DNA of 64,000 bases from assembly GCF_907164915.1 (NCBI RefSeq), contig NC_061863.1, positions 6,068,340-6,132,339 on the forward strand, written 5' to 3'. Source of the stretch: Impatiens glandulifera (Eukaryota; Streptophyta; Magnoliopsida; Ericales; Balsaminaceae). The notes below the pieces were generated by a model, which had not been told where the DNA came from, searched no databases, and saw nothing but the letters and a program-made list of their open reading frames with translations. Every line of letters starts with the position of its first letter. The first letter of the stretch is position 1. This document shows positions 25,573 to 37,515 of this stretch, one piece after another. The position numbers were made by a program, and so were the translations under genes.

Positions 25573-25835
25573 GGCCTTGTTTCGGATTAGGGTTATTATA
25601 ATAACCTAGAAGGGTAAATGAATAATGATTTGTGATATTTTGAGGAAGTGGTAATATTTTTGGTAAAATTATTTAAATGGTATTAATATATAATAATAAA
25701 ATAATAAATAATAATTTAAAATATAGGGTATTTTAGTATTTTAAGTAATGAATTAAGTGATATGATTAATGAGATGGGAGTGAAGCGATGTTTGAGTAGG
25801 TTATGTTATTTAAATAACCCAAACCAAACAAGGCT
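25573..25835 (-). mobile_element. Tourist-like MITE, copy a
   Basis: The left end is GGCCTTGTTTCGGATTAGGG; the right end on the minus strand is AGCCTTGTTTGGTTTGGG. It is preceded by TAA; the right flank is altered by a substitution at the boundary. The interior is the inverted counterpart of copies b and c (CTAAAATACCC on the minus strand). The 3-bp TAA/TAG duplications of the family point to PIF/Harbinger mobilisation. Confidence 0.65.
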
Positions 25836-25838
25836 TGA

Positions 25839-28656
25839 CATATTATATATAAAAAATGTCAAAAATTGGAGATTTTAATGATCTGGCCTCAGAAAGCAAT
25901 AGTGTTGAAACAGAAAAAAATAAGTCAATATTAAAACAGTACAAAAAGAGGGTATTCGTCCCAAAATTGTAGTTCATAATCAAATGGAAGAGACTAGTTA
26001 ATATAGACAGACAGATCTTCAAACATAGCTTCAGAGAAAAAGAATATGGATTGAAAAATGTGTTCACACATGTCTAGAAGAGCAATTATGGCCTGTTTGG
26101 TATGCTATTTTTCATTTGCCAAAAAACTTGTTTACTAAAATTTTGATATAATCTAAAATTTTATCGAATTCATTCAAATTTTTCATATAAACTATCTAAA
26201 AATAAAAATTTGAACAAAATCCCACTAGAAAATAAAAACTCCGCATACAATATAATTCGAAGAACACACTTTATATATGGGAATGGTTTAAATCGGTTAA
26301 TGTAAAAGCTTTTAAATTAAACAAAAAAAAATGATTTCTCATTCCCGTGATTTATTTTTTGGATTGTATGGGACGAATGTAACGGAGATCCTTAGTCAAC
26401 AAGTCTAGTATGATACACTTAATTATTATGTCGGTTTGTATTACATCAGCAAAAAGTTTAAAAATAGAAAATTAAGTAATTTCTCAACATTTTTTTTAAT
26501 TTAATTTGAAAAAAATAATAATAAATACTTGTTTATCCTTATCGACAATGGAGAAGCATAATCATCCACGACGAAATAACACAATCATATACGTCAATTA
26601 TTCACAAAATACTAGAGCTTAATTAACATCTCACTTTGTATTTTTTTTTTTAGAATTAATAAACCCCTTACAAGTCTATAAGTTTTTTTTAAAAGATAAG
26701 CAATATTAGTAATTAATCAATGGAGTAGTTGGAAGCTTGGTAGATATATTTAATTTTGAGATCATGTATTACCTAATATATATGACTCAAAAGGCATATT
26801 ATATTAATATTAATATTATATTATATTTATATTTTATATATAAATTATTTAATACTGATTTTTGTCTGTATAAAGCTGAAATAAAGAATCAACTAGATGT
26901 TTCTCTGGGCTTTATATGTATGAAAAATAAAATGCAAGTTGTTTAGAAAAACATCCCGAAAAAAATATACTAAGAAATTTTTAAATAAAAATGTAAGGCT
27001 AGAATAGTGAGAAATCACTCATGGTTAAAACCAATTTTCCTTTCCGAGAAAATCAACGTAACTGAATCGACTCAAAACTATAACCATGATTGAATGCGGT
27101 AGAAAATTTTATAAATCGACATCAAGCGGTTCAATTGTAATTTTTTTATTTTACGTAACCGAATTGAATTTACCCATTATTTTTTGTTTACTTTATATTG
27201 TAGTCTTAAAAATAACTAGAAGATTATGAAAATTATTTCATGACTGATATTAATGTATTTGAGAGTAAAAGTTTGTTATTTTGTTTTCAAACTATATACA
27301 AGTGTGTAAATAAAACGATTAAACCAAGAAAATTAAACTAACTAAGACAAATTAAAGTCATGAGACAAGAGTTTTCTATATTAATCTAAAAAAAATATTC
27401 AAACCATGATACTCATGTTAAATTAAGTTTATAATAACTAAATAAATTAAAGTCGTCGTCATGCTAACTAATTTTTATTATTTTTAGAACTTTATTCTTG
27501 TAAACTTTATTAAATAAATAAAAAGTATAACTAACTAATCAAAAGGTTAACGTATTAAGGAACATCTTGGTGGTAGGTCTAATTATGGATATAAATTTTG
27601 TATAGCTGAGCTAATGTAGGTCCGATTAAATTGTAAAAATCGATTCATGAACTAAATTATCAGTAAATACATAAACAAATGATTAAATTTGATCTGTCTT
27701 ACTAGATATCCACATTTTATTTATCAAATTGTAATAACGGATTCAATTTGGATAGGATATGATTTGAATAATCCAATTTAACATTTTTTTTTATCTAATT
27801 ATTTAATTTTATTATAAAAAAATTATTATTAAATTTATAATGTTATAATTAATTTTGGTTATTTATAACAATATTTTATTTACTTACTAAAACCTCTCAA
27901 TGTGTTAATTTTAAATATTTAAATAATTAAATAAAATTTGATAATAAAAAAATTATATTGAGGTGAAATATAATTTAAAAAAATAAATAAATTTTTGTTT
28001 TGATAATTTGGATAATCCTAATCTAATCTGAATTTAATTTATTCCAAACTCAACTTAACCCGATCCGATTTCAATCTAATCCAAAATTAGTATTTCGAAT
28101 TCGATTCGAATTGAATTTTAGATTAATCAATCCAATGTTCACCCCTAATTTTGAGATTCATTTTATAATTTTATTTTATTTTTTAAGTATATTTCGTCTC
28201 TTTGAGTATGAACAGAATAATCCCTATTTTGTCCTTAAATTTCCTCCACAATCAATCCAATATTTTAATGTAACAAGCAGATATCTATATTTGGTTGTAG
28301 ATCCAGACCCACATATTATAATAATGTAAATAAACAAAAGTATTTAATACAAATTTTTTGCTGTCTAATTAATTTATAGTTGAAGAAAGTGTCATCAACA
28401 GTATCAAATAGATTTTGCTTTTGAGCTATATATGGTGGTTGTTTGTTATGCCATTAAGTTCACTTTTTGATTTATTAAAAATGTACGACTTAAAAAGATT
28501 TTCTGTATCGAAAAATATCTAACAAATTTATTAATACATGTTTAATTAATTAAGTTATGTTTTACAAAATTATGTCAGGATTAATTCAATATCAGCATGA
28601 AAAAATTGTTACTTTGTTATGATTTTTATTATTTACTTTTAAAGAAAACAAATCAT
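25839..28656. other. AT-rich intergenic region
   Basis: No gene, RNA or well-bounded repeat is supported. A TGGCCTGTTTGGTATGC start at about 26091 could be the end of another MITE, but no partner end was found. Short frames at 25843-26067, 26737-26946 and 28111-28329 look random. Confidence 0.5.
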
Positions 28657-28659
28657 TAG

Positions 28660-28921
28660 GGCCTCCTTCTTTTTGAGTTATTTTAAACACTCGCACAAAA
28701 TCAATTTTTCAATCAATTACTTCTTACTAATCACATCACTTATTTCATTAATTAAAATACTAAAATACCATCTATTTTAAATTATTAATTTTATTTTATT
28801 TATATATATTAATATGTTTTAACTCTTTTTTATCAAAAATAATCATTAGTTTCTTAAAATCATCACCATTATTCAATTTTTCTCTCTTGGTTTTTTAAAA
28901 AATTCATAATCGAACAAGGCC
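28660..28921 (+). mobile_element. Tourist-like MITE, copy b
   Basis: The element begins GGGCCTCC-like and ends GAACAAGGCC, flanked by TAG on both sides (28657-28659 and 28922-28924). The interior (CAATCAATTACTTCTTACTA, then ATACTAAAATACC) is closely related to copy c at 48939-49203. It is non-coding. Confidence 0.75.
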
Positions 28922-28924
28922 TAG

Positions 28925-29637
28925 GATTAAAAAAATTAAAAAAACAAATTGTTTCAATTTTTTTATACATTTTATTGCATTTTATTTTGGAAAGAAAGTT
29001 AATTTAGAAACTCTTTTCACATTATAATAATTAACTTAACTCGATAGGTTAATAGATATAACAAAATTTTGAATCTAGATATAACTCAATACTCAACATA
29101 TAGATCGAATTTTTACAATGACCCTTTTATTTTAGAAATTAATATTTTTTTTATAAATTTGAACTTCATTTTTACATTACCTTATGTTTGCAAAATTTTG
29201 AATCTAGGTGATGCCCAATCTGTTCTGAAAAATTGGGTATGACCCCCCAAGTTATCGGTTCTCTTTTTAACCCGTTCAAATCAGTATAGTTAAAAGGCGA
29301 TAATTATCATATCTCTATGGGAGAAAAAATATATGTATAAAAAATACGATAATAATTTTAAAGTGTTCTTTTTTTAATTTATAATTAGATAATTAAAATT
29401 GTCTTATAAAAAAAACCTAGAATGGTATGAATTTAAAAAAAAAAAAAATTGGGTACCAGAAAATTTTAGTTCATGATTTACCCGACCCGATAAGTACCGT
29501 TGCTTTGTCTAGTCTGTTATCCAGATGTCAAAACACATCATGCATTCATGCTCATCAAAATAAACAAAAGATCAAAATCTCATATCATTGTCTTTTTCTA
29601 TGTTGAAACATAGTAAACATACATAGACAACTTTAAC
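28925..29637. other. Spacer downstream of the UPF0114 gene
   Basis: The sequence is AT-rich and non-coding. A GGTACCAG...CCCGACCCGATAAG block near 29450-29500 belongs to the same class of GC-richer relics seen at 17200 and 22300. The 3' untranslated part of the minus-strand UPF0114 gene must lie at the right end. Confidence 0.4.
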
Positions 29638-32116
29638 CTAGTTTTTACATTCAGTTAGTAAAGAAAGAAGATATAAACAACCAGAACAAAGCAAAACAGA
29701 TGCTGCAAAACAAAACAAATCTGTAGCTGTATGTATGGCTGCTTTCTTGCTCTTTTCGAAAAATCCAATAAGAAGTAGCATCACTATTACATGTCCAAGT
29801 TTAGTCTTTAACTCATTCACGGTTTTAATTTGTAACCATTTAGGCTTTCCCTGGAAATTTCAATACAAAAACCCGCATTTTAAAAACATTAGATTCCAAC
29901 TGATTTTCAAACAAAAATGTGAGAGCTTAACTAACAAACCTGTAACATGAAGAGACCAAAAAAGCTGGACCTGTAGTGCTTTTTTTCCTCGGATAGTGTA
30001 TTTGCTACGTCGAGATTACTGATGAAAAGCTCGTAGAGACCCATACCAAAAACCAACATAACTGTTCCTAGAAGATAGACATCTAGAAAAAAAAACATAG
30101 ATATGATAGTAACATACAAGAATGAGGTAAAATGATTGTTTTTTGTTTAGAGAAGTGAATGCCAAATAATAAGGAAAAATATCGAAATAAGGTGAAGTTT
30201 CTTCCTAATCTCAAGACCCCTGCAGAGACTTGAAAGGTTGTAAAGTACCCGCCTAGCGATCTAGGGTTTTTTTTTGCAAAGAAGAAATAAATAAGAGAGT
30301 GACCTAAACCTTCATCTTTCATAACTGCACATAATCCAAAACATCTAATACTATCAATTTCCTATACTAATTAGAACACTACACAACAAAGGCTTATTAT
30401 TATAGCTTTGGAAGAAACATCTAAGAAGATAAGATAGCAAAAGTAAAGTGCAAATATGAGAAATGGATTAGCTTTAAATCTCACCAATGGCCTGGACCAA
30501 AGTGAAGATAACCTTCCCTCGGTTAACAAAGTAATCTTGGAAAGAAGAGTAAATATAATTGGATCCCTGGACGCCATAACAATGTTGTTAGTCCATTTCT
30601 CGATAAAAATATCATACATAATAGAGTAGATATATATTCATCTAATGTCTTTATTTGGAAGCAGCTTTAGAAGTTGTTTCAGATTATTATAGATGATGGT
30701 GATATATTCTCCTTTCTGTTTAAATCTTGTTTAATAGAAAGGAGATGTTCTTTTAGGTAGCTGAAAGTTTTTTTTATCTGTTAGGGTCAATTTTCTCGCA
30801 ATTCTATTAATAATATTGCCCTAATTGGTTTTTCGCTAAAAAAACAGAAGCAGACTAAAAGCTAGCCAAATCAAGTGTCCTCATTGAAATTATTCATCTT
30901 GTTAAGGTCTCTTTCTCATGAAGCTATTATTTTAGTGCACACCAAATCTTGCATACTAAGTATAAAATGTCTAAATAGCAACCTTATAATAATGCCAAAG
31001 ATTTGAACTCAATTCAATCATATAAGCAATTTGAAGAAAATTATGAGCATTAAAAGTCAGAACACACCTTAATAAAACAGAGGAAAGAGCCAACCAGAGA
31101 ACCAAAAACAGCGAAAAGGGCGAAGAATCGGCACCCAAATATTGTCTGCAAAGGAACAATATTCCTCATTGACCCCCTTTTAGCATAGTGTATCACAAGC
31201 AAGAAGGAAACAAGAGTTTTAGCCCTTTGTCAATTAAACAAGTTTTTTATTAACCAGTGTTTATTCTTTGGAATAAGCTAGTATGAACCCCACAATAATG
31301 ATCCATATTTCAACTTAAGGCATTCTAAGTATGAATCAAACCTAATACCTTTGATTTCTTACTCAAGACTCTTTCCAATTGAGAATGATGAACACATTTA
31401 ATACCATTTGGATGTATTAACAATCGAGTTTGAAACCACATTTATGAAAATGATTGTCTATTTAAAGGAAAAACATCATTAAAACTATTAAATCTACATT
31501 AAACACATATATAGCAAATGAGATATATCGGATTCATAATGATGGAAAAAACGATTTAAACCAGCGAAAAAAACAAAAGAAGGTTGTTAAAGCAGCTTGA
31601 AAATGAGACATATCGGATTCATATTAAGGTTTAACTATAATGATTCACCTTAATAAACAGTATATATGCATATAATCTATGATCAAAGTTCAAAAGTTTT
31701 AATCAAACATCTAATCTATATATGTGATCATCACAATTATATAGTGTAGACCTGCGTAGTGTTCTAGTTTTAAGATATAGTAACAAAATTGAACAGAACA
31801 GAACAGAAGTAAGGGATGATGATTATATAAAAACCTTCTCAATATTCTCCTCCAAACCTTGTAAAGCTTTCGACGGTTCCGTCACCAAATTGGACCGAAT
31901 ATCTGGCAAAATTGCCGGAGAAGCTGAGTATAGAGGAGATAGAACGGAAGGCCGTGACCTCCGTGTCGAATCTGTGGGATATCTGAAGTCAGATTGCTTG
32001 ATTTGGCAGATGTTATGCAGAAGAGGAGGAGATTTTCCGAGAATCAAAGGAATTGTTGATACGATTGGAGATAGCATGGTTTTGGTAACGGAGAAGCTCG
32101 ATAAGAGGTAATGCAT
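29638..32116 (-). CDS. UPF0114 family membrane protein, plastid type, 5 exons
   Basis: Minus-strand exons are 32116-31835, 31145-31068, 30566-30485, 30082-29940 and 29850-29638, all bounded by GT and AG, giving 265 residues. Exon 2 encodes FFALFAVFGSLVGSFLCFIK. Exons 3 and 4 join across a split codon to give KVIFTLVQAIDVYLLGTVML and GMGLYELFISNLDVA. Exon 5 has KTKLGHVIVMLLLIGFF and a last membrane segment, FAASVLLCSGCLYLL. These match the plant members of UPF0114 (YqhA-like), about 270-residue proteins with four hydrophobic segments. The first 95 residues are Ser/Arg/Pro-rich with few acidic residues, like a chloroplast transit peptide. The molecular function of the family is unknown. The start is uncertain because another ATG at 32249 opens an overlapping frame (see findings). 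The core model is secure. Confidence 0.88.
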
Positions 32117-32352
32117 TATTCCGTCGAGGTGTATGAGTGAAGACTTGACCTGTTTTGGAGCTAAGAGTTGGAGAAAGAGGTTGAAGAGGAAGAGAAGAGT
32201 TATGAACGAAGTCCATGTGTTGATCTGTTCGAAATTGGATGGTCACCATTGCTAGTGACTGTGACTGTGAGCAGGTACAAGTGGCAGATGCGGAGAGGAA
32301 AAAAAAAGAAAAGTAAATACAATTTTATTTGAAAACAATTTATTGATTAATT

Positions 32353-33362
32353 ATGGGCTAATTTGATTCGTTTATTTCAGTTACGTTTAGCTTGAGGAGT
32401 ATGTTTGATATAGCTTATTAATCCAGCTTATTTATTTTTAATATTTATAATATATTATTTAATAATTAATATTATATATATATATATATATATTTAATAA
32501 TTTAATTTTAAATATTAATAAATGATTTAATTAAAAAATAATATATATTTGAAAATAAATTATATTAATAAATTATTTTTTATAATTTTATTATTAATAT
32601 ATAATTTTAATTATTAATAAATGACTTAAATTAAAAAATAATATATTTTAAAATAAATGATATGAATATATTAATTTTTATAAATATATAATTTTAAATA
32701 TATTTAATATATATATATATATATAAATATTTAATAATATTTTTTTCACATTTTCACACTTCTATTTATGATCCGATCTTTCAATTGTCAATTTATTTTT
32801 GTGCTCTCACATTTTTATTTTTAGTATTATCATTCATTTCGAGATTCATCTAAATTGTAATTAGTATTTTAGATAGTTAATTAAGGTTAGTTTGATTTCT
32901 AAAATTATAATTATAAATAAAAAAGATCAGAGTTTATTTATATTTTATATTTTATTTAATTATTTTATATATTAAGATACATATATTATAAATAATAAAT
33001 AAAAATATATTTAAATATATATTTTTTATTATAATAATTTATATAAAAATATTATAAATATATGAAATAGATGAGAGAGAATGAATAAAATGATTAGAAA
33101 TAGATTAAATAAATGAGAGAATGAATAAAATGATTAAAAATAAATAAAAGAGATGAAAAAGAATGAATAAAAAAATATTTAAAAATGATGAGAGAGAAAA
33201 ACGTGAGATTATAATCTTAAAGGTAGAGAGAAATTTGAGTTTAAACGCAAAAGTGTGTTTGAAAATAATTTTTTTGCATAAACTTATTACGCAAAATTAC
33301 TATATTAGCTTATTACGCATACGCCCATACACGACTTATTAACGCTGAATCAAACGAGACCT
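32353..33362. mobile_element. AT-rich MITE-like element upstream of the UPF0114 gene
   Basis: The left end reads GGGCTAATTTGATTCGTTTA and the right end, on the minus strand, GGTCTCGTTTGATTCAGCG, an imperfect inverted repeat. The 1-kb interior is almost pure A and T, with several TA runs. It begins about 240 bp upstream of the UPF0114 start codon, so it may form part of that gene's promoter region. No exact target duplication was seen. Confidence 0.5.
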
Positions 33363-33924
33363 ATACAAAAATTTAAAATTATGTTATATATATATATATA
33401 ATTTTTTTTTAATGTTAGATTGTGTATTATTTGGGTAATTGAGATTTTAAACATTTTTTTAAATCTTATTATTTAGACTTTTTTTTAGTCTTAAAGTTAT
33501 ATTCGTATGGGGTATGTTTTAAAGATTTTAAACGCAGTTAATTTATTATATACGTGGTATTTATAAATAAATAAAATATTAATGTCACTAATTTAACTAT
33601 TAATTTTAAGAAAGGAAGAGTTTTGACTACCAAATTTTAAAAAATAAGTAATCAAAACTAATTACCCCGTTAGTTGACCGGGGATGAAACGGGATGGTAT
33701 TTATGTCCAAATCGTGGTGAGATAAGAGGGAGTCGGGGACATAAATACCATCACCGCTCCTAGTGGCGGACCCAGAAATATTTTCTCGGAGGGGCCCAAT
33801 ACATAGTAACGTAGCATTTTTTGGCGATCAAATAAATGCATTTTCTAATTAAAATTTTACTCGGTAATTACATAAAAATACCAACAAACACAATTATAAA
33901 ATACTAATAAGCACAATTACTAAA

Positions 33925-34770
33925 TTATTCTTGTCCATGAGTCGGTATAAAAGAAGACAAATTTATTCTACGAGATTCCATTTGTTGAAAATATTGCAAT
34001 ATTGACTCATTTTGAATTGTTGAGAAAATATCTTTCTCAACATATACAACTAAACTATCATCTATCCATTCATCTCCCATTCGATTACGCAAATCAGTCT
34101 TCACGGTCTTTATTGCAGAAAAAACTCTTTCAACGGATGCAGTTGCAACTGGTAAAACTAAAGTCAACTCTATCAATCGATAAACCAATGGAAAAACTAT
34201 ATGTTTTTCTGTTGCAACCAATTTCTGAGCAAGAATTCTCAAGTCTTCAATTGAAGAAAATTGAGGAGCATCCCGTAAATTAAAAAAGTAAGCCCGAAAT
34301 TGTTGTTCCAAAAATAAATAATCACTGCATGTGAAATCTTCGGGATAAAGTTTAGCAAGACGAATGATTTTACGAATATCAAATTAAGAGAATGAATTTC
34401 TGGGATGAAGACATGATATGCAGCCAAATAATTCTGTATTAACTTCTGAAAAACGATTATTCATTTCTTGCATAATCAAGTCAACAACCTAACATTAAAT
34501 AATAAATATTAACTATTAATAGATAAGAAATAATTTTTATTATACTTGACAAAGTATTTTCACACGATAATGATGAAGATTAGTGATGAGTTCCCCTCTT
34601 CCTCTCCGCCTATCATTGTTATCAATTATCATATGCTCATTCATATCAAGTATCGAGATCGAGTGTAATTGACAAAAACTGTTAACTTGGTCCAAAATAT
34701 CATGCCATCCATCTTCTCTAAATTTTTGTAATTGATTTTTCGAACTCGCAATCAATGACATGACTTGAAC
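33925..34770 (-). pseudogene. hAT transposase, C-terminal part with dimerisation domain
   Basis: The minus strand first reads FREDGWHDILDQVNSFCQLH and ITNLHHYRVKILCQV (34761-34540). After an intron-like gap comes MNNRFSEVNTELFGCISCLH, an in-frame TAA, then RLAKLYPEDFTCSDYLFLEQ and a 128-codon frame (34311-33925) with LPVATASVERVFSAIKTVKT, the hAT C-terminal dimerisation domain. It ends in PTHGQE. The premature stop and the loss of the N-terminal zinc finger and most of the catalytic region make it non-functional. Confidence 0.8.
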
Positions 34771-35535
34771 TATATTTTAATCTCCTCTTTGTAGGTAAAG
34801 TGACAACTCACTTGTAATTCCCAATAAATTTTTCATCAAATGCAACACAAAAACAAATTCATAAAACACTAACTATATAAAAAAAAATATGAAAATCTAA
34901 TTTAATAGATTTCAGCTTAATTTTATGAGAATATAAAAAAAATAAAAAATATAAATAAGAACAAAAATAAAAAAACGTGATAAACACATATTATCAAGTG
35001 AATAAACACTCGAGATACCGAACCAAAACATGTAACTATTTTAACTTGTTTATTAATATTAATTTATATTTTCTTATAAATTTTTGAAATAATTTAAAAT
35101 TAAGAAATATAAAATATTATTATTTTAATTTTTATATTTTATCCTTATAAGTAATTTGTATTATTAATTATATTGAAATAAATAAAAAATAATGTATAAT
35201 TATTATATAATTTTAAAATAAATAATATTATTATATGATTTATATAATTTTATATATAATTTTTTATACTTTATTTATATAAATAAATCTTATTTATATA
35301 TTAATTAAAAAATTTGTATTATTATAAAAATTTGTATATTAGAAAATATTGTTAGTATAAAATAAAATATTAATAATAATTATTTTAATAAAATTATATT
35401 TAAAATTAAAATAATATAATTATGAATTAGTTTATAGATAAATTATATAGATATAAATTATATTAGTTTTTATTATATTTTAAAATATAATAAATAAAAA
35501 TTGAATGACCGTTACAAGTCTAACTTGACTAAGAG

Positions 35536-35536
<1 letters not shown>

Positions 35537-35619
<83 letters not shown>

Positions 35620-35620
35620 A
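35537..35620. repeat. TA dinucleotide microsatellite followed by poly-T
   Basis: About 33 TA units run directly into a T stretch of about 17 bases within hAT copy 1, near its right end. Copy 2 has only short TA runs in the equivalent place, so the expansion came after the copies diverged. Confidence 0.85.
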
Positions 35621-36088
35621 TTATTTTAATGTTGGGGAGGCTCGGGCCTCTTGTAGGTCCGTCACTGACCGCTCCATCCTGATCAACTACCGGTCAAACC
35701 GTTGAAAAATCGTTCCAAACAGTACAATTCGGTTCGATTACCGCGAGACAATTTTAAATTGTTATCTTTAGTACCAAATTCGCAAGTCTTTATAACTATA
35801 ATTTTAACTTTCATTCAAGGCGTTTTAATATTATTTGTTTAAACTAATTATTAGTTTGTTTAATGGTGATTCGTTATTTAAAATTTTGTTACTTTTATAA
35901 AAATATATTATTTAATAAAAAATAATTGATTGAATTATTATAATATTTTTATATTTAAATTTTATTAAAATAAGATAATATATTTTAATATTTTGATTAA
36001 TAAATTAAACGATTACCTCATTTAAAAGAAATATGACATGATATATAAATTGTTGATTAAAAAACATCAATATCAAACAAGCTCAAAT

Positions 36089-36876
36089 TGTCACATTCAA
36101 AAATTTCACTTCTATCGACTGAGAATCTTCGGTCTTGGAGGATATTTAGGACCGAGGATATTGGAACCTAGGACCGAATGATCCGACCGATGATCCTGCA
36201 GATTAGGAATTATCAGGCAAGTAACTTTTCTATAGTGTTTTTTAAACCCACACAATGCTATTTATTCATGTATTTTATATAAATGATGCATACTGTTTTC
36301 AAAGCATGTTTTCATTGCATGTTTATGGTTTCTAAAGAAGAATGATTTTATAGAAGGGTCATGGAATCAAAGTGATAATGATGAAAGAATTGACGTATAT
36401 GGGAGGATGGCTACCAAGATAAGCTTTGGTAGTCCGATTCCAAAACATGGTTGACGAATTGACGAATATGGATTCCTTACCTTGAAGATCAGCTCTCAAG
36501 GTCTAGGGTCCCAGTATGTGCTCAAGATGTAACTGTACATTTGCTAATGATGATATACCCTTAAAAACCCTCATAAATGCAATGTAGAATAAATGTCTTT
36601 TATGTATTCCTTTAAATGTTTGTTGGGTCTATTGACTCACTATGCTTGTGTGGTGTAGAAACTCAGCCACAATTTTTAAATGATAGGTAAAGGGAGACTT
36701 GGAGTGGAGAGCATGGTGTAGGAGATGCGTGTGGAAGGAGGGACCGCGACTGTACGACCGACTTTTAAAGCACAATTTTAATAGTCATGTTAAAAAGGCA
36801 TCCTAGCTCTTTTGCATATATATGACCGAATTTACGTTGAATTAGGGGTAGGAAATTAGAATTTTATGACGTTACA
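36089..36876 (+). mobile_element. Solo LTR of an LTR retrotransposon
   Basis: The element starts TGTCACATTC and ends TGACGTTACA, the canonical TG...CA, and CAAAT flanks both sides (36084-36088 and 36877-36881). It is 788 bp long and less AT-rich than its surroundings. It contains GGTCTATTGACTCACTATG, a phrase I associate with plant Ty3/gypsy LTRs, and no coding sequence. A single LTR with its own duplication indicates loss of the rest by LTR-LTR recombination. The superfamily assignment is an inference. Confidence 0.8.
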
Positions 36877-36881
36877 CAAAT

Positions 36882-37515
36882 AACTTAAGTAATTTTAATA
36901 ATAAAAAAAAACTATTATTATTCTGTGTCTAAACTCATAATCAGTAATATTCAAAATGATATCTCATTAATTAATTCCCAAAAAGAAAAAAGTAAAGGTC
37001 ATATTAGTTTTCTTTTAAAATAAATTCTGATTTTTTTTACAAGCATATTAATAAAATGATAGGATTGAACCTGAATTAGAATGTATTTTTTTAAGGGAGA
37101 TCTATTTTTTTTTGTTCTAAAGGTGAGTTATCCTTTAAAATTGATGTATTTAAAAAAAATAAGTGTGGGGTCATATACATTTTTTATATAAACTTTTTAT
37201 ACTTTTAATTAAAGGATGGCTTACCTTGTGGCACATAAAAGAGAAAATTCCCCCGTTTTCTAGCTAAATTGATGAGATGTGTTGTAGAATATAGGAATGG
37301 GATAAACCAGTGTGGCGAAGTGAAGATATCGGTTTATCCGAATGGAAGTTAGAGGCTGAATGGAAGTTAGAGGTCGGTTAGATTCAAATATTAATTTGTA
37401 ATCCATTCGAAATTTTGTATCAAACTCATAGTTTTATAGTTTGAAGGACTTCATGTGTCATTTCTTATTTGAGTTTGATTTCACAATTTCTATATTGAAA
37501 ACAACCAAATGAATC
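36882..37515. other. AT-rich spacer
   Basis: No gene was seen. A short direct repeat, GAATGGAAGTTAGAGG, occurs twice at about 37340-37372. Confidence 0.5.

Larger units (their letters stand above)
33761..35667 (-). mobile_element. hAT transposon deletion derivative, copy 1
   Basis: The left terminus is TAGTGGCGGACCCAGAAAT; the right terminus on the minus strand is CAGTGACGGACC. The 8-bp target duplication ACCGCTCC is exact (33753-33760 and 35668-35675), diagnostic of hAT elements. The minus strand keeps the C-terminal third of a TTF-type zinc finger/hAT dimerisation transposase. Upstream of that the element is AT-rich, with a long TA run. It shares both ends with copy 2 at 61940-63333. Confidence 0.9.
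33674..35700. repeat. GC-richer palindromic relic split by the hAT insertion
   Basis: GATGGTATTTATGTCC at 33693-33708 is an exact inverted copy of 33737-33752. TTGACCGG at about 33674 is mirrored by CCGGTCAA at about 35690, on the far side of the hAT element. Removing the hAT copy and one ACCGCTCC duplication would rejoin an older imperfect palindrome. The class of that older element is unknown. Confidence 0.5.
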
